Below are positions 26,195 through 35,447 of a DNA stretch of 64,000 bases, piece by piece. Position numbers and translations under genes: made by a program. The first letter of the stretch is position 1; each line of letters opens with the position of its first letter. The DNA is from Wenjunlia vitaminophila DSM 41686 (GTDB lineage Bacteria > Actinomycetota > Actinomycetes > Streptomycetales > Streptomycetaceae), in NCBI RefSeq assembly GCF_000380165.1, contig NZ_KB904658.1, positions 1 through 64,000 on the forward strand, read 5' to 3'. The notes beneath the pieces are model-generated. The model had not been told where the DNA came from. It was given only the letters and a program-made list of their open reading frames with translations, and ran no database searches.

Positions 26195-27319
26195 GTGTCC
26201 TCACGAGCCCACCCCTCCGAGCGAGGCCCCGCCGAACCGATAACCGGACAACCTGCGGAACGGCCGGCTGGAGCACCGGCAGGCCCGGTGCGCCTCAGCG
26301 ACCGCGCCCCCCGCGTTCCGGCGGACCGGCTGGTCGCCGACATGGTGCCGCCGCCCCGGTTCGACGGCGTCAGGTTCGCCACCTACCACCCCGACCCGGC
26401 ACAGCCCAGCCAGGCCGCCGCGGTGACCGCGCTGGAGTCGTTCGCGAGCACCTTGGGCGGCCGGCCCCCGGGTGGCGGGACCCCGGGTGGTGGCGGCCGG
26501 CGGCGCTGGTTCCGGCGGGCGGCCCCGGGCTCCGGCCCGGCCGGCGTCTACCTCGACGGCGGCTACGGCGTCGGCAAGACGCACCTGCTGGCCTCACTGT
26601 GGCACGCCGCCCCGGCGCCCAAGGCGTTCGGCACCTTCGTGGAGCTCACCAACCTGGTCGGTGCCCTGGGGTTCCAACCCGCGGTGGCCGCGCTGTCCGG
26701 TCACCGGCTGCTGTGCATCGACGAGTTCGAGCTCGACGATCCCGGGGACACGGTCCTGGTCTCCACCCTCCTCGGGAAACTGGCGACGGCGGGGGTGCGG
26801 CTCGCCGCCACCTCCAACACCCTTCCCGACCGGCTGGGTGAGGGCAGGTTCGCGGCGGCCGACTTCATGCGGGAGATACAGGGCCTGTCCGCGCACTTCT
26901 CCACCGTCCGGATCGACGGTGAGGACTACCGGCACCGCGGTCTCCCGCGGGCCCCGAGCCCACGCACGGACGCCGAGGTCACCGCGGCGGCCGAGCGCAC
27001 CCCGGGGGCCAGTCTGGATGACTTCCCCGACCTGCTCGCCCACCTGGCCACGGTCCACCCCAGCCGCTACGGCGCCCTCACCGACGGCGTCCGCGCGGTC
27101 TTCCTGCGCGGCGTCCGGCCCGTCCCCGACCAGGCCACGGCCCTGCGGCTCGTGGTGCTCGCCGACCGGCTCTACGACCGCGAGCTGCCGGTCCTGTCCT
27201 CCGGGGTCCCGTTCGACGGTGTGTTCGACCAGGAGATGCTGGCCGGGGGGTACCGCAAGAAGTACCTCCGGGCGATCTCCCGTCTGAGTGCCCTCGCCCG
27301 GGAGGGAGAGGGCCTGTAG
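26195..27319 (+). CDS. zapE: cell division protein ZapE (AFG1-like ATPase)
   Basis: This 374-residue P-loop ATPase of the AFG1/ZapE family has Walker A GGYGVGKTHLL and Walker B LLCIDEFELDD. The sensor segment is AATSNTLPDRLGEGRF and the family C-terminus AISRLSALA. In E. coli ZapE binds FtsZ; the actinobacterial role is not established. The GTG at 26195 has GAGGG shortly upstream; a longer frame starts in the divergent gene. It shares a 37-base divergent promoter space with the reductase gene. Confidence 0.88.
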   Translation: MSSRAHPSERGPAEPITGQPAERPAGAPAGPVRLSDRAPRVPADRLVADMVPPPRFDGVRFATYHPDPAQPSQAAAVTALESFASTLGGRPPGGGTPGGGGRRRWFRRAAPGSGPAGVYLDGGYGVGKTHLLASLWHAAPAPKAFGTFVELTNLVGALGFQPAVAALSGHRLLCIDEFELDDPGDTVLVSTLLGKLATAGVRLAATSNTLPDRLGEGRFAAADFMREIQGLSAHFSTVRIDGEDYRHRGLPRAPSPRTDAEVTAAAERTPGASLDDFPDLLAHLATVHPSRYGALTDGVRAVFLRGVRPVPDQATALRLVVLADRLYDRELPVLSSGVPFDGVFDQEMLAGGYRKKYLRAISRLSALAREGEGL

Positions 27320-27385
27320 CGGTCGCCGCAAGGTGTTACCCCGGTGTTTCTTGCTCGATTTCTCCTGGACAGCGGCGGACAGCCA

Positions 27386-27425
27386 GAACGAAGCGTTCCC
27401 TGCGCCATGGACAGCGTGCTATACC
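27386..27425 (+). promoter_or_regulatory. candidate promoter with inverted repeat upstream of the first PhoX-like gene
   Basis: A TATACC -10-like hexamer (27420-27425) lies 43 bases before the start codon. An inverted repeat GAACG-AAG-CGTTC (27386-27398) covers the expected -35 area. Only weak GTT-spaced similarity to a PHO box is present (27334-27355), so phosphate control is not claimed. Confidence 0.3.
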
Positions 27426-27467
27426 CAAGCGTTCATTCAAGCCTGTCCGCCAGCAGGAAGGTTGAGC

Positions 27468-28838
27468 ATGTCCGTCTCTCGTCGTCATCTCCTCGCCGGG
27501 GCCGGTGCCCTCGGCGCAGGCATCACTTTCACCGGGGCACTCGACCAACTGTTCGTCGGCCACGCCGCCGCAGCCGAGGTCGGCGGGCACAGCGGCTACG
27601 GCCCGTTGGTGCCGGACCCCGCCGGGCTCCTGGACCTGCCCCGCGGCTTCAGCTACCAGGTGCTGTCGAGGGAGGGCGAGCCCCTGCTCTCCGGCGAGGG
27701 TCCCGTGCCCAGCAACCACGACGGCATGGCGGCGTTCCTCGGTCGCGCCGGCCACACGTACCTGGTCCGCAACCACGAGAACCGGCCAAGATCACGGGTG
27801 CGGGTCCCGGCCATCGAGGGGCTCACCTACGACCCCGCCGCAGAGGGCGGCTGCACCGTGCTGGAGCTCGACCACACCGGCAGGCCGGTTGACGAGCGGG
27901 TGGGCATCGCCGGCACCGGAGTCAACTGCTCAGGTGGCCCGACCCCCTGGAACACCTGGCTGACTTGCGAGGAAACCGAGGACAAGGCAGGCGTCAACGG
28001 CTACACCAAGGACCACGGCTTCATCTTCGAGGTCGACCCCCGGGACCCCCACAGGTCCGGGGCGCACCCGCTGACCGCGATGGGCCGCTTCCAGCACGAG
28101 GCCGTGGCCGTGGACCCCACGACCGGGGTGGTCTACGAGACAGAGGACGCCTTCGCCAAGCCCTTCGGCCTCTACTACCGGTTCCTGCCGAACAAGCCCC
28201 GCGGGGGCCCCGGCAGCCTGCGCGCCGGGGGTGAGCTCCAGGCGATGCGGGTGCCGGGCGTTCCGGACCTGTCCGTGGTGCAGGAGGCCGGGACCAGCTT
28301 CGACGACGTGGAGTGGGTGCCGGTGCCGGACCCGCTGGCCGCCCAGACACCGATCCGGCTCCAGGACTTCGGCCCCGGCGGCATCACCCACGCCCAGAAG
28401 CTGGAGGGCGCCTACTGGGGCAACGGGCGGTCGTACTTCGTGTCCAGCTTCGCCCGGACCAAGGACGGCTCCCGCGCCACCCACTTCGGGCAGGTCTGGT
28501 CGTACAACCCCAGGTCCAACCGGCTCACCCTGGAGGTCGTCTTCGGGCCCGACACCGACACGCAGATGCCCGGGGAGTCCCCGGACAACATCGCGCTGTC
28601 CCCGAACGGCGGCCTGATGGTCTGCGAGGACGGCGGCGGTGACCAGTACGTGTACGGCGTGAGCCGGACCGGGATGGTCTACCCGATGGCCCGCGGCCGG
28701 CAGAACCTCGGCACCCCCGAGAGCCCGGACTACGGTGAGTTCGCAGGTGTCGCCTTCTCGCCGGACGGACGGACCATGTATGTCAACTGCTATACCCCAG
28801 GGACCACCTTCGCGGTGACCGGCCCCTGGCGCGGCTGA
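27468..28838 (+). CDS. PhoX-like (DUF839) Tat-exported phosphatase
   Basis: This 456-residue secreted protein opens with a twin-arginine signal (SRRHLLAGAGALGAG, residues 4-18). It carries the PhoX/DUF839 core: NHDGMAAF and RNHEN, the NCSGGPTPWNTWLTCEE motif with the iron-binding Cys expected of PhoX, HEAVAVDPTTGVVYETED, and PDNIALSPNGGLMVCED. Family members are Ca/Fe-dependent phosphomonoesterases of the six-bladed propeller type. The ATG at 27468 gives an ideal Tat N-region. It is smaller than the second PhoX in this window (689 residues) and belongs to a different subgroup. Phosphatase activity is inferred from the family. Confidence 0.8.
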   Translation: MSVSRRHLLAGAGALGAGITFTGALDQLFVGHAAAAEVGGHSGYGPLVPDPAGLLDLPRGFSYQVLSREGEPLLSGEGPVPSNHDGMAAFLGRAGHTYLVRNHENRPRSRVRVPAIEGLTYDPAAEGGCTVLELDHTGRPVDERVGIAGTGVNCSGGPTPWNTWLTCEETEDKAGVNGYTKDHGFIFEVDPRDPHRSGAHPLTAMGRFQHEAVAVDPTTGVVYETEDAFAKPFGLYYRFLPNKPRGGPGSLRAGGELQAMRVPGVPDLSVVQEAGTSFDDVEWVPVPDPLAAQTPIRLQDFGPGGITHAQKLEGAYWGNGRSYFVSSFARTKDGSRATHFGQVWSYNPRSNRLTLEVVFGPDTDTQMPGESPDNIALSPNGGLMVCEDGGGDQYVYGVSRTGMVYPMARGRQNLGTPESPDYGEFAGVAFSPDGRTMYVNCYTPGTTFAVTGPWRG

Positions 28839-28849
28839 CCCGGCCCCGC

Positions 28850-28877
28850 GCCGGCCGGACCACGGCGTCCGGCCGGC
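28850..28877. terminator. bidirectional terminator between the PhoX-like gene and treY
   Basis: An 11-bp perfect stem (GCCGGCCGGAC and complement, 28850-28860 with 28867-28877) and 6-nt loop lie between convergent stops. Confidence 0.65.
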
Positions 28878-28965
28878 CGCGGGCTGGTCGGCGGGCCACG
28901 GCCGCCGACTCCGCACACCCCGGGGTGCTCCCCCCATCGTGTCCGCGGGGGCGCGACCCAGCCGG

Positions 28966-31488
28966 TCAGGTGCGGGCCAGCAGGGCCACCGGATGCCGGT
29001 CGAGCAGCTCGGTGAGCGGGGCCCGGCCGGTGACCGGGCGATCGGTCAGCAGGTCGGTCCAGTTGCCGTCGGGGAGCGGCAGCACGGTGTTGCGCCAGCC
29101 GCCGTTCCTGGCCAGGCGGTGCGCCAACCGGGTGACGACGGTGAGGACCGAGCCCGCCCGGAGGAACGCGACCGCGTGCACCGCGGCCGGCCCGTGGGCG
29201 TACACCGGCGTGTACCCGGCGTCCGCACCGAACCACTCCGGGCGGGCGCGGCGCAGCCGCAGGGCGGTGGCGGTGACCAGGAGCTTCTCCTCGCCGAGAC
29301 CGTGCGGAACGGCCCCCGGCCCCCCGTCGTCGAGGCGCCGCAGCGCCCGGGCGAGCTCGTCGAACCGCGCCGGCCGGAGGCCGTCAGGCTCGGCGAGGCA
29401 GTGCCACAGCGTCTCGGTGCCCTGGTACACGTCGGGCACCCCGGGCATGGTCAGGTGCACCAGGGCCGCGCCGAGCACGTTGGCCCGCTCGGGCTCGGCG
29501 CACCAGCGCGCGAAGTCGGCGGCGACGCCGCGGGCGCGGGTCGCCACGGTCATTGCGAAGTCCAGCACGGCGGTCTCGTAGGTGCGGTCCTGGCTGGTCC
29601 GACCGGTGTGCACCCCCGCCTCGCGGAGCGACCCGCGCACCGCGTCCACCAGCCGGTCCGGGGGTTCCAGGTCCCAGGCCGTCAACAGGGTCTGCCAGAT
29701 CAGGTACTCGGCGGCGCGGTCCGGGACCCCGCCGCGGCGCAGGTGCGCGTGGCTGGCGGAGGCGAGCTCCAGCCAGCTCCGCCACGCCCGGGGCACCTCG
29801 GAGAGCACCGCCGCCCTGGCCCGCACGTCGGCGCTGCGCCGGGTGTCGTGGCCGGACAGCACGGTGCCGGTGCCCGGCCAGTCCCGTTGCAGGTGGGAGC
29901 AGAACGCGTGGAACTCCTGCGGGTCGGTGCCCGGCCCCGCGGGATCACCGCCGGCCTCGCCCCTGGACAGCAGCGGGAACCAACGGTGGTGGGCGACGCC
30001 CTCCACCGCCGTGGCCCGTACCGCCGCGCACACCTGGGCGAACCGGCCGACGAACTCGTCCTTGGCCGGGCTGCGCCCCAGCGAGCCCAGCGCCAGTCCG
30101 CGTACCACGTCCACCGCCGCGGCCTCCTCGGCCACCACGAACGCGTAGCCGGCGTTCTCGCTCGCCCGGTCCAGGGCCCGCACCGCTCCTGGCGGGGCGG
30201 GTTCGCCGGGCACCACGTAGGGCCGGTGGGTGGGGAACGAGGCGAGCAGCTCGGTGACCGCGGTGTGAAGGGAGCCGGCGCCGTGGTCGCGCAGCGCCAG
30301 GTCCTGCGCGCAGATCCGGTACGCGAGCCGGGTGAGCCGGTCCACCTCCGCGGCCAGCTCGGAGGCGAGGACCTCGCGGGTGGCGCGCCGGGCGGTGCTG
30401 GTCCAGCTCGTGTGCGGCTCGCCGGGGTCCGTCGCGGTGAACTCCCGGTAGACGGTGGTGAGCTCGGCGAGGCCCACCGGGCAGAGGAACAGCCCATCCA
30501 CCCGGTGCAGCGCCTCACGGCCGGTGGTTCCGGCGCAGCACCAGTCGGCGGGCAGCCGTTCGGTGCCGGTGAGCACCTTCTCCACCACCGTCCACACCGG
30601 GTGGGGCGCCGTGGGTCCCCTGCCTGCGGGTTCCCCGGCGCCGACCGGACTGCCCGTCCCGGTGGTCGTGGTCGCCCGCTGCCGGTGTCGGGCGGTGGCC
30701 TCGGTGAGCCGGCGCAGGTAGCCCCGGGGGTCGGCGAGGCCGTCCGCGTGGGTGACGTGGAGACCGCTGATCACCCCCTCGCGCACCAGCCCCAGCAGGA
30801 GGCCGTGGGTGGCCCGGAACACCTCGGGGTCCTCCGTGCGCAGGCCGATCGTTCCGCTGCTGGTGAGGAACCGGCGGTAGTTGAGCTCGGTGCGGCCGAC
30901 CCGCCACCAGGCGAGCCGGTACCACTGCTGCTCCACCAGGGCGGGCAGGGGCAGTTCCTCGGTGCCGGCACGGAGGGGGAAGGCGTGGTCGTGATAGCGC
31001 AGGATCGTTTCCCCATCCCAGGTGGCCCGTTCGATGCGGTCCACCTCCGCGCCGAGCCGGTCCCGGAGGAACGGCAGCAGGACGCGGTTCCGCTGCGCCG
31101 CCCAGTCGATGTCGAACCAGTGGGCGTAGGGGGAGGACGGGCCCTCGCGCAGCACCGACCACAGGGGCCGGTTGAGGTGTTCGGGCGCCGGAACCGCCAT
31201 GTGGTGGGGGACCACCTCGACGACCAGGCCCATGCCGTGGGCGGCGGCGGTCCCGGCCAACGACCGTAAGCCCCGCTCACCGCCGAGCTCGACACTGATC
31301 CTGGTGTGGTCCACCACGTCGCGGCCGTGGGGGGAGCCGGGAGCTGCCTGCAGGACGGGCGGCAGGTGCAGGTGGGAGATGCCGAGCGAGGCCAGGTGGG
31401 GGACGGCGGCCTCGGCCGCGGCGAACGGGAAGTCCGGCTGCAACGGGAGACGATAGGTCGAGCCGGGCAGGGGCGGCTGAGTCGTCAT
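28966..31488 (-). CDS. treY: malto-oligosyltrehalose synthase homologue with altered GH13 active site
   Basis: This 840-residue protein is collinear with TreY, the GH13 enzyme that isomerises the reducing end of maltodextrin to trehalose. The N-terminus (STYRLPLQPDFPF), YAHWFDIDW, NYRRF, region III VVEKVLTG (E303) and region IV SGHDTRRSADVRAR are recognisable. Region I reads EVVPHHMA instead of D-x-VPNH. Region II reads GLHVTHADGLADP, with His244 and Thr246 where TreY has Arg and the nucleophile Asp. Transglycosylation by the usual mechanism is therefore doubtful. The ATG at 31488 gives the conserved start. It follows glgX on the same strand after 86 bases, and no treZ is present. Confidence 0.85.
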   Translation of the reverse strand: MTTQPPLPGSTYRLPLQPDFPFAAAEAAVPHLASLGISHLHLPPVLQAAPGSPHGRDVVDHTRISVELGGERGLRSLAGTAAAHGMGLVVEVVPHHMAVPAPEHLNRPLWSVLREGPSSPYAHWFDIDWAAQRNRVLLPFLRDRLGAEVDRIERATWDGETILRYHDHAFPLRAGTEELPLPALVEQQWYRLAWWRVGRTELNYRRFLTSSGTIGLRTEDPEVFRATHGLLLGLVREGVISGLHVTHADGLADPRGYLRRLTEATARHRQRATTTTGTGSPVGAGEPAGRGPTAPHPVWTVVEKVLTGTERLPADWCCAGTTGREALHRVDGLFLCPVGLAELTTVYREFTATDPGEPHTSWTSTARRATREVLASELAAEVDRLTRLAYRICAQDLALRDHGAGSLHTAVTELLASFPTHRPYVVPGEPAPPGAVRALDRASENAGYAFVVAEEAAAVDVVRGLALGSLGRSPAKDEFVGRFAQVCAAVRATAVEGVAHHRWFPLLSRGEAGGDPAGPGTDPQEFHAFCSHLQRDWPGTGTVLSGHDTRRSADVRARAAVLSEVPRAWRSWLELASASHAHLRRGGVPDRAAEYLIWQTLLTAWDLEPPDRLVDAVRGSLREAGVHTGRTSQDRTYETAVLDFAMTVATRARGVAADFARWCAEPERANVLGAALVHLTMPGVPDVYQGTETLWHCLAEPDGLRPARFDELARALRRLDDGGPGAVPHGLGEEKLLVTATALRLRRARPEWFGADAGYTPVYAHGPAAVHAVAFLRAGSVLTVVTRLAHRLARNGGWRNTVLPLPDGNWTDLLTDRPVTGRAPLTELLDRHPVALLART

Positions 31489-31574
31489 GCCGGCATACCT
31501 ACCCGGTTGGTGGCGCTCCGTCACGTCACTCGTGCACTCTGTGACCGTTCGCGGCCCTTCCGGTGGTCCCGGGC

Positions 31575-33698
31575 TCACTGGGGGCGTTGCAGCACCACGA
31601 GGGACCGGCCGGTCACCGTCAGCCGTTCGCCCGCGCGCACCTCGCGCCCCGGCCCCACCGACGGGCCGTCCTCCAGGGCGGTGTCCACCACCACCTGCCA
31701 CCGGCGGCCGTGGTCGTCGGGCACCAGGAAGTCCAACGGCTCACCGCCGGCGTTGAACATCAGCAGGAACGAGTCGTCGGTGACCCGTTGTCCCCGGGCG
31801 TCGGGCTCCGAGATCGCGTTCCCGTTCAGGAACACGGTCAGGGACCTGGCCTGAGCCGCCTGCCAGTCCTGCCGGGTCATCTCCACCCCGTCCGGGGTGA
31901 ACCATGCGATGTCCGACAGTTCGTCGTGGGCGCCGGTGGCGGGCCGGCCGTCGAAGAAGCGGCGTCGGCGCAGCACCGGGTGCTCCCGCCGCAGCCGCAC
32001 CATGGCGCGGGTGAACGCGTGGGTCCGCGTGGCCAGCGAGGACTCGCCCGGGTCCGGCCAGTGCACCCAGGACAGCGGGTTGTCCTGGCAGTAGGCGTTG
32101 TTGTTGCCCCGTTGGGTGCGGGCGAACTCGTCGCCGTGGGACAGCATGGGCACCCCCTGGGAGAGCATCAGGGTGGCCAGGAGGTTGCGGATCTGGCGGG
32201 CGCGCAGCGCCAACACGCCCGCGTCGTCGGTGGGCCCCTCCGCCCCGCAGTTCCACGAGCGGTTGTGGTTCTCCCCGTCCCGGTTGTCCTCGCCGTTGTC
32301 CTCGTTGTGCTTGTGGTCGTAGGACACCAGGTCGTGCAGGGTGAAGCCGTCATGGCAGGTGACGAAGTTGATCGAGGCGAGGGGGCGGCGGCCGTCGCTC
32401 TGGTAGAGGTCGGACGAGCCGGTCAGCCGCGAGCCGAACTCGGCCAGCTTGGCCGGCTCGCCGCGCCACAGGTCACGCACGGTGTCCCGGTACTTGCCGT
32501 TCCACTCCGTCCACAGCGGCGGGAAGTTGCCGACCTGGTAGCCGCCCTCGCCGACGTCCCACGGTTCGGCGATCAGCTTGACCTGGCTCACCACCGGGTC
32601 CTGTTGCACGAGGTCGAAGAACGAGGACAGCCGGTCCACCTCGTGGAACTGCCGGGCCAGGGTCGCCGCCAGGTCGAACCGGAAGCCGTCCACGTGCATC
32701 TCGGTGACCCAGTAGCGCAGCGAGTCCATGATCAGTTGCAGCACGTGCGGGCTGCGCATCAGCAGGGAGTTCCCGGTGCCGGTGGTGTCCTCGTAGTACC
32801 GGCGGTCGGCGGCGAGCCGGTAGTACGACGCGTTGTCCAGGCCGCGGAACGACAGGGTGGGACCCAGGTGGTTCCCCTCCGCGGTGTGGTTGTAGACGAC
32901 GTCCAGCAACACCTCCATCCCCGCCTCGTGCAGTGCCCGCACCGCCGCCTTGAACTCCTGCACCTGCTGGCCCCGGTCACCGAGCGAGGCGTAGGCCCCG
33001 TGGGGGGCGAAGTAGCCGATCGTGTTGTAGCCCCAGTAGTTGGCGAGCCCGGCGTCCGCCAGGCGGTGGTCGTGGACGAACTGGTGCACGGGCATGAGTT
33101 CCAGCGTGGTCACGCCGAGGCCGGTCAGGTGGTCGATCACCGCGGGGTGGGCCAGGGCCGCGTAGGTGCCCCTGATCTCCTCGGGCAGCCCGGGATGGAG
33201 CATGGTGAGGCCCCTGACGTGCGCCTCGTAGATCACGGTGTCGTGGTAACCGTGCTGCGGCGGCCGGTCGTTGCCCCAGTCGAAGTAGGGGTTCACCACC
33301 ACCGAGGACATGGTGTGCGGCGCCGAGTCGAGGTTGTTCCGCGAGTCCGGGTGGCCGAAGTGGTAGCCGTACACCGCCTCGTTCCAGTCGATGGTGCCGC
33401 TCATCGCCTTGGCGTAGGGATCGAGGAGCAGCTTGGCCGAGTTGCAGCGGTGCCCGGCACGGGGCTCGTAGGGGCCGTGCACCCGGAAGCCGTACCGCTG
33501 TCCCGGCATCACCCCGGGCAGGTAGGCGTGTCGGACGAAGGCGTCGGTCTCCCGCAGCTCCACCGCGGTCTCCGACCCGTCCTCGTGGAGCAGGCACAGC
33601 TCGATCCGCTCGGCCACCTCTGAGAAGACCGCGAAGTTGGTGCCCGCGCCGTCGTAGGTGGCGCCGAGCGGATACGCGCGTCCCGGCCAGACCTGCAT
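31575..33698 (-). CDS. glgX: glycogen debranching enzyme GlgX/TreX
   Basis: This 707-residue isoamylase-type GH13 protein hydrolyses alpha-1,6 branches of limit dextrins. The CBM48 domain is N-terminal (YPLGATYDGAGTNFAVFSE). The GH13 regions are intact: DVVYNH, GFRFDLA with the nucleophile Asp, LIAEPWD with the acid/base Glu, and FVTCHDGFTLHDL. The ATG at 33698 opens at MQVWPG, the usual actinobacterial N-terminus; the open frame continues upstream to 34172 without support. It is first in a glgX-treY unit, which would normally feed trehalose synthesis from glycogen. Confidence 0.95.
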   Translation of the reverse strand: MQVWPGRAYPLGATYDGAGTNFAVFSEVAERIELCLLHEDGSETAVELRETDAFVRHAYLPGVMPGQRYGFRVHGPYEPRAGHRCNSAKLLLDPYAKAMSGTIDWNEAVYGYHFGHPDSRNNLDSAPHTMSSVVVNPYFDWGNDRPPQHGYHDTVIYEAHVRGLTMLHPGLPEEIRGTYAALAHPAVIDHLTGLGVTTLELMPVHQFVHDHRLADAGLANYWGYNTIGYFAPHGAYASLGDRGQQVQEFKAAVRALHEAGMEVLLDVVYNHTAEGNHLGPTLSFRGLDNASYYRLAADRRYYEDTTGTGNSLLMRSPHVLQLIMDSLRYWVTEMHVDGFRFDLAATLARQFHEVDRLSSFFDLVQQDPVVSQVKLIAEPWDVGEGGYQVGNFPPLWTEWNGKYRDTVRDLWRGEPAKLAEFGSRLTGSSDLYQSDGRRPLASINFVTCHDGFTLHDLVSYDHKHNEDNGEDNRDGENHNRSWNCGAEGPTDDAGVLALRARQIRNLLATLMLSQGVPMLSHGDEFARTQRGNNNAYCQDNPLSWVHWPDPGESSLATRTHAFTRAMVRLRREHPVLRRRRFFDGRPATGAHDELSDIAWFTPDGVEMTRQDWQAAQARSLTVFLNGNAISEPDARGQRVTDDSFLLMFNAGGEPLDFLVPDDHGRRWQVVVDTALEDGPSVGPGREVRAGERLTVTGRSLVVLQRPQ

Positions 33699-34056
33699 GG
33701 CGGCGGCCCACCTCCCTGTGTCGATGCCCGAGTGCCCGGTCCTGGCGGCGGGTGGGGCCCGCCCCGCGCGCCACCAGGGGGGCGGCTCCCGTGTGCCGTT
33801 CCCGACGGGGAGTCGGTCCCCGACGGACGTCCAGGCGCATCCTCGCCCAGAACGGGCGGCCCTGGTCGGTTTTCGGAAGATCTTCGCCCGTTTGCACACC
33901 TGCGGGACGCCTCGCCCGACACCGGCGCGCCATCCGCAGAGTCCACCCCGACATCGGGCTGCGCACGCCCCCCCGGGGGCAGTACCCTTGATCGCTGCCG
34001 GACGGCAGACGGTCGCGACGGCCTTGGACTGAGGCCGTGGGAAGGCGGTGCCGGTA
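33699..34056. other. divergent spacer between glgX and the HEPN gene
   Basis: There are 358 bases without a supported gene. It contains a 10-bp palindrome GAAGATCTTC (33877-33886) in its most AT-rich part and must hold two divergent promoters. I could not define -10/-35 elements with confidence. Confidence 0.4.
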
Positions 34057-35295
34057 GTGACCTCCTCGGGACTGGTCCTCCCCTCCTCCGACGGCGGCCA
34101 CCAGGGAAACCAGGGTCGTGATGAGGGAGTGCTCAGCACCGTGTCAGCTCCCCGTCCCTCGGAGATAGGCACCGAACTGGACTGGGCAGCCGCGGACTGG
34201 GAGGAGGTGCGCCGCCGTGCCCGCCGTGCGGGTCGCGCCTACGTGTGGCTCAACCTCGTCGAGCAACGGCTCCGGGCCGTGGTCGACGCGGTGCTGCGAC
34301 CGGTGTACGAGCCGGTGCACGGCGAGGAGTGGGTGGTCGCCGCTGCCGGTCCCGCGGGCCACGAGTGGGTGCAGCGCGCCGCCGCCGTACGCGAGGTCAG
34401 TCGGCGCAAGGGGTACCTCCTCGATCCCGCGGACGACGACCTGCTCATATTCCTGACACTGCCCCAGTTGCGCGAGCTCGTGGTCCAGCACTGGCCGTGC
34501 TTCGACCCGTTCCTCGCCGACCGCCGCGACCTCGAACTCGCCCTGGACGAGCTCGAGGTGGCCCGCCACGTGGTCTCCCGCAACCGGGCGCTGTCGGAGA
34601 CCGTGCTGGCCCAGGCGGAACGGGCCGCCCGGCGACTGCTCGACCTGCTCGGCGCCAACGCCCACGGGGCCGTGGACACCCGGCTGCCGGTGGACGTGGT
34701 GGAGGAGCTGGTCGGCGACCGCTACGCCGACGTCGTCGGGGTCCACCCGGACCGGGTCCGGTTGCAGCGCCAGGTCCCCGTGGAGGACCTGTTCCGCGGT
34801 GCGCACCGGCTGGACGCGATCGGGATCGGCCTCAACCTGCTCACCCAGAACTACTCCGGCCGCCGCTTGGTCCGCCTCGCCGAGTCGGGCTGTCGGGTGC
34901 GGCTCCTCTTCCTCAACCCGGCGAGCAGCGCGGTGCGTCGCAGGGAGCGGGAACTGGGCCTGGGCCGGGGCGAGCTGAGCCGCTCGGTGGAGATGAACAT
35001 CATGCACATGCGCCGGGTCAGGTCCCGGCTGCGGGACACCGCCGGCTTCGAGATCCGGGTCTTCGACGAGACCCCCCGGTTCACCGCCTACCTGGTGGAC
35101 GGCGACAGCCCGGAAGGCCTGGCCATCGTCCAGTCCTACCTGCGCAGGAGCCGTGGCATGGAGTCCCCGGTGCTGGTGCTCCGCAACGGCGGCCGTGAGT
35201 TGGCGCACGGCGAGTTGGCCGGGGAGCACGGCCTCTTCGAGATCTACCGCGAGGAGTTCGAGGGGGTCTGGGCCGACTCCCGGGCAGTGTCCTGA
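34057..35295 (+). CDS. SAV2148-type HEPN domain protein
   Basis: This 412-residue actinobacterial protein of unknown function is labelled HEPN-domain containing in relatives. It opens SSGLVLPSSDGGH and has strongly conserved segments RAYVWLNLVEQRLRAVVDAV, VQRAAAVREVSRRKGYLLDP and FTAYLVDGD, with a PLD/HKD-like tail that includes SYLRRSRGMESPVLVLRN. No clear HEPN ribonuclease Rx4-6H motif can be seen. The GTG at 34057 is preferred to 34048 because GGGAAGG is only 2 bases from the latter. It is divergent from glgX and upstream of the exonuclease gene. Confidence 0.75.
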   Translation: MTSSGLVLPSSDGGHQGNQGRDEGVLSTVSAPRPSEIGTELDWAAADWEEVRRRARRAGRAYVWLNLVEQRLRAVVDAVLRPVYEPVHGEEWVVAAAGPAGHEWVQRAAAVREVSRRKGYLLDPADDDLLIFLTLPQLRELVVQHWPCFDPFLADRRDLELALDELEVARHVVSRNRALSETVLAQAERAARRLLDLLGANAHGAVDTRLPVDVVEELVGDRYADVVGVHPDRVRLQRQVPVEDLFRGAHRLDAIGIGLNLLTQNYSGRRLVRLAESGCRVRLLFLNPASSAVRRRERELGLGRGELSRSVEMNIMHMRRVRSRLRDTAGFEIRVFDETPRFTAYLVDGDSPEGLAIVQSYLRRSRGMESPVLVLRNGGRELAHGELAGEHGLFEIYREEFEGVWADSRAVS

Positions 35296-35325
35296 CGTAG
35301 CGTCATCGTTTGCGGGGACCGCCGC

Positions 35326-35361
35326 GGACGGTTGGGACGGTTCGGACGGTGCGGACGGTGC
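35326..35361. repeat. four tandem 9-bp repeats
   Basis: Four consecutive 9-mers of the form GGACGGTNN occupy 35326-35361 between the HEPN gene stop and the exonuclease gene, with a degenerate fifth after them. It is a short simple repeat and may vary between strains. Confidence 0.7.
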
Positions 35362-35447
35362 GCGGGACGGCCGTCACCACGCCCGGGGTGTCAGTGGCGC
35401 CTGGGACGATGAGGTCCAACGGGGAGGCAGAGGGGAAGGGACCAACC

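Noticed and set aside
28939-33623. Long plus-strand frames opposite treY and glgX
   Set aside because: Antisense shadows of two well-supported GH13 genes.
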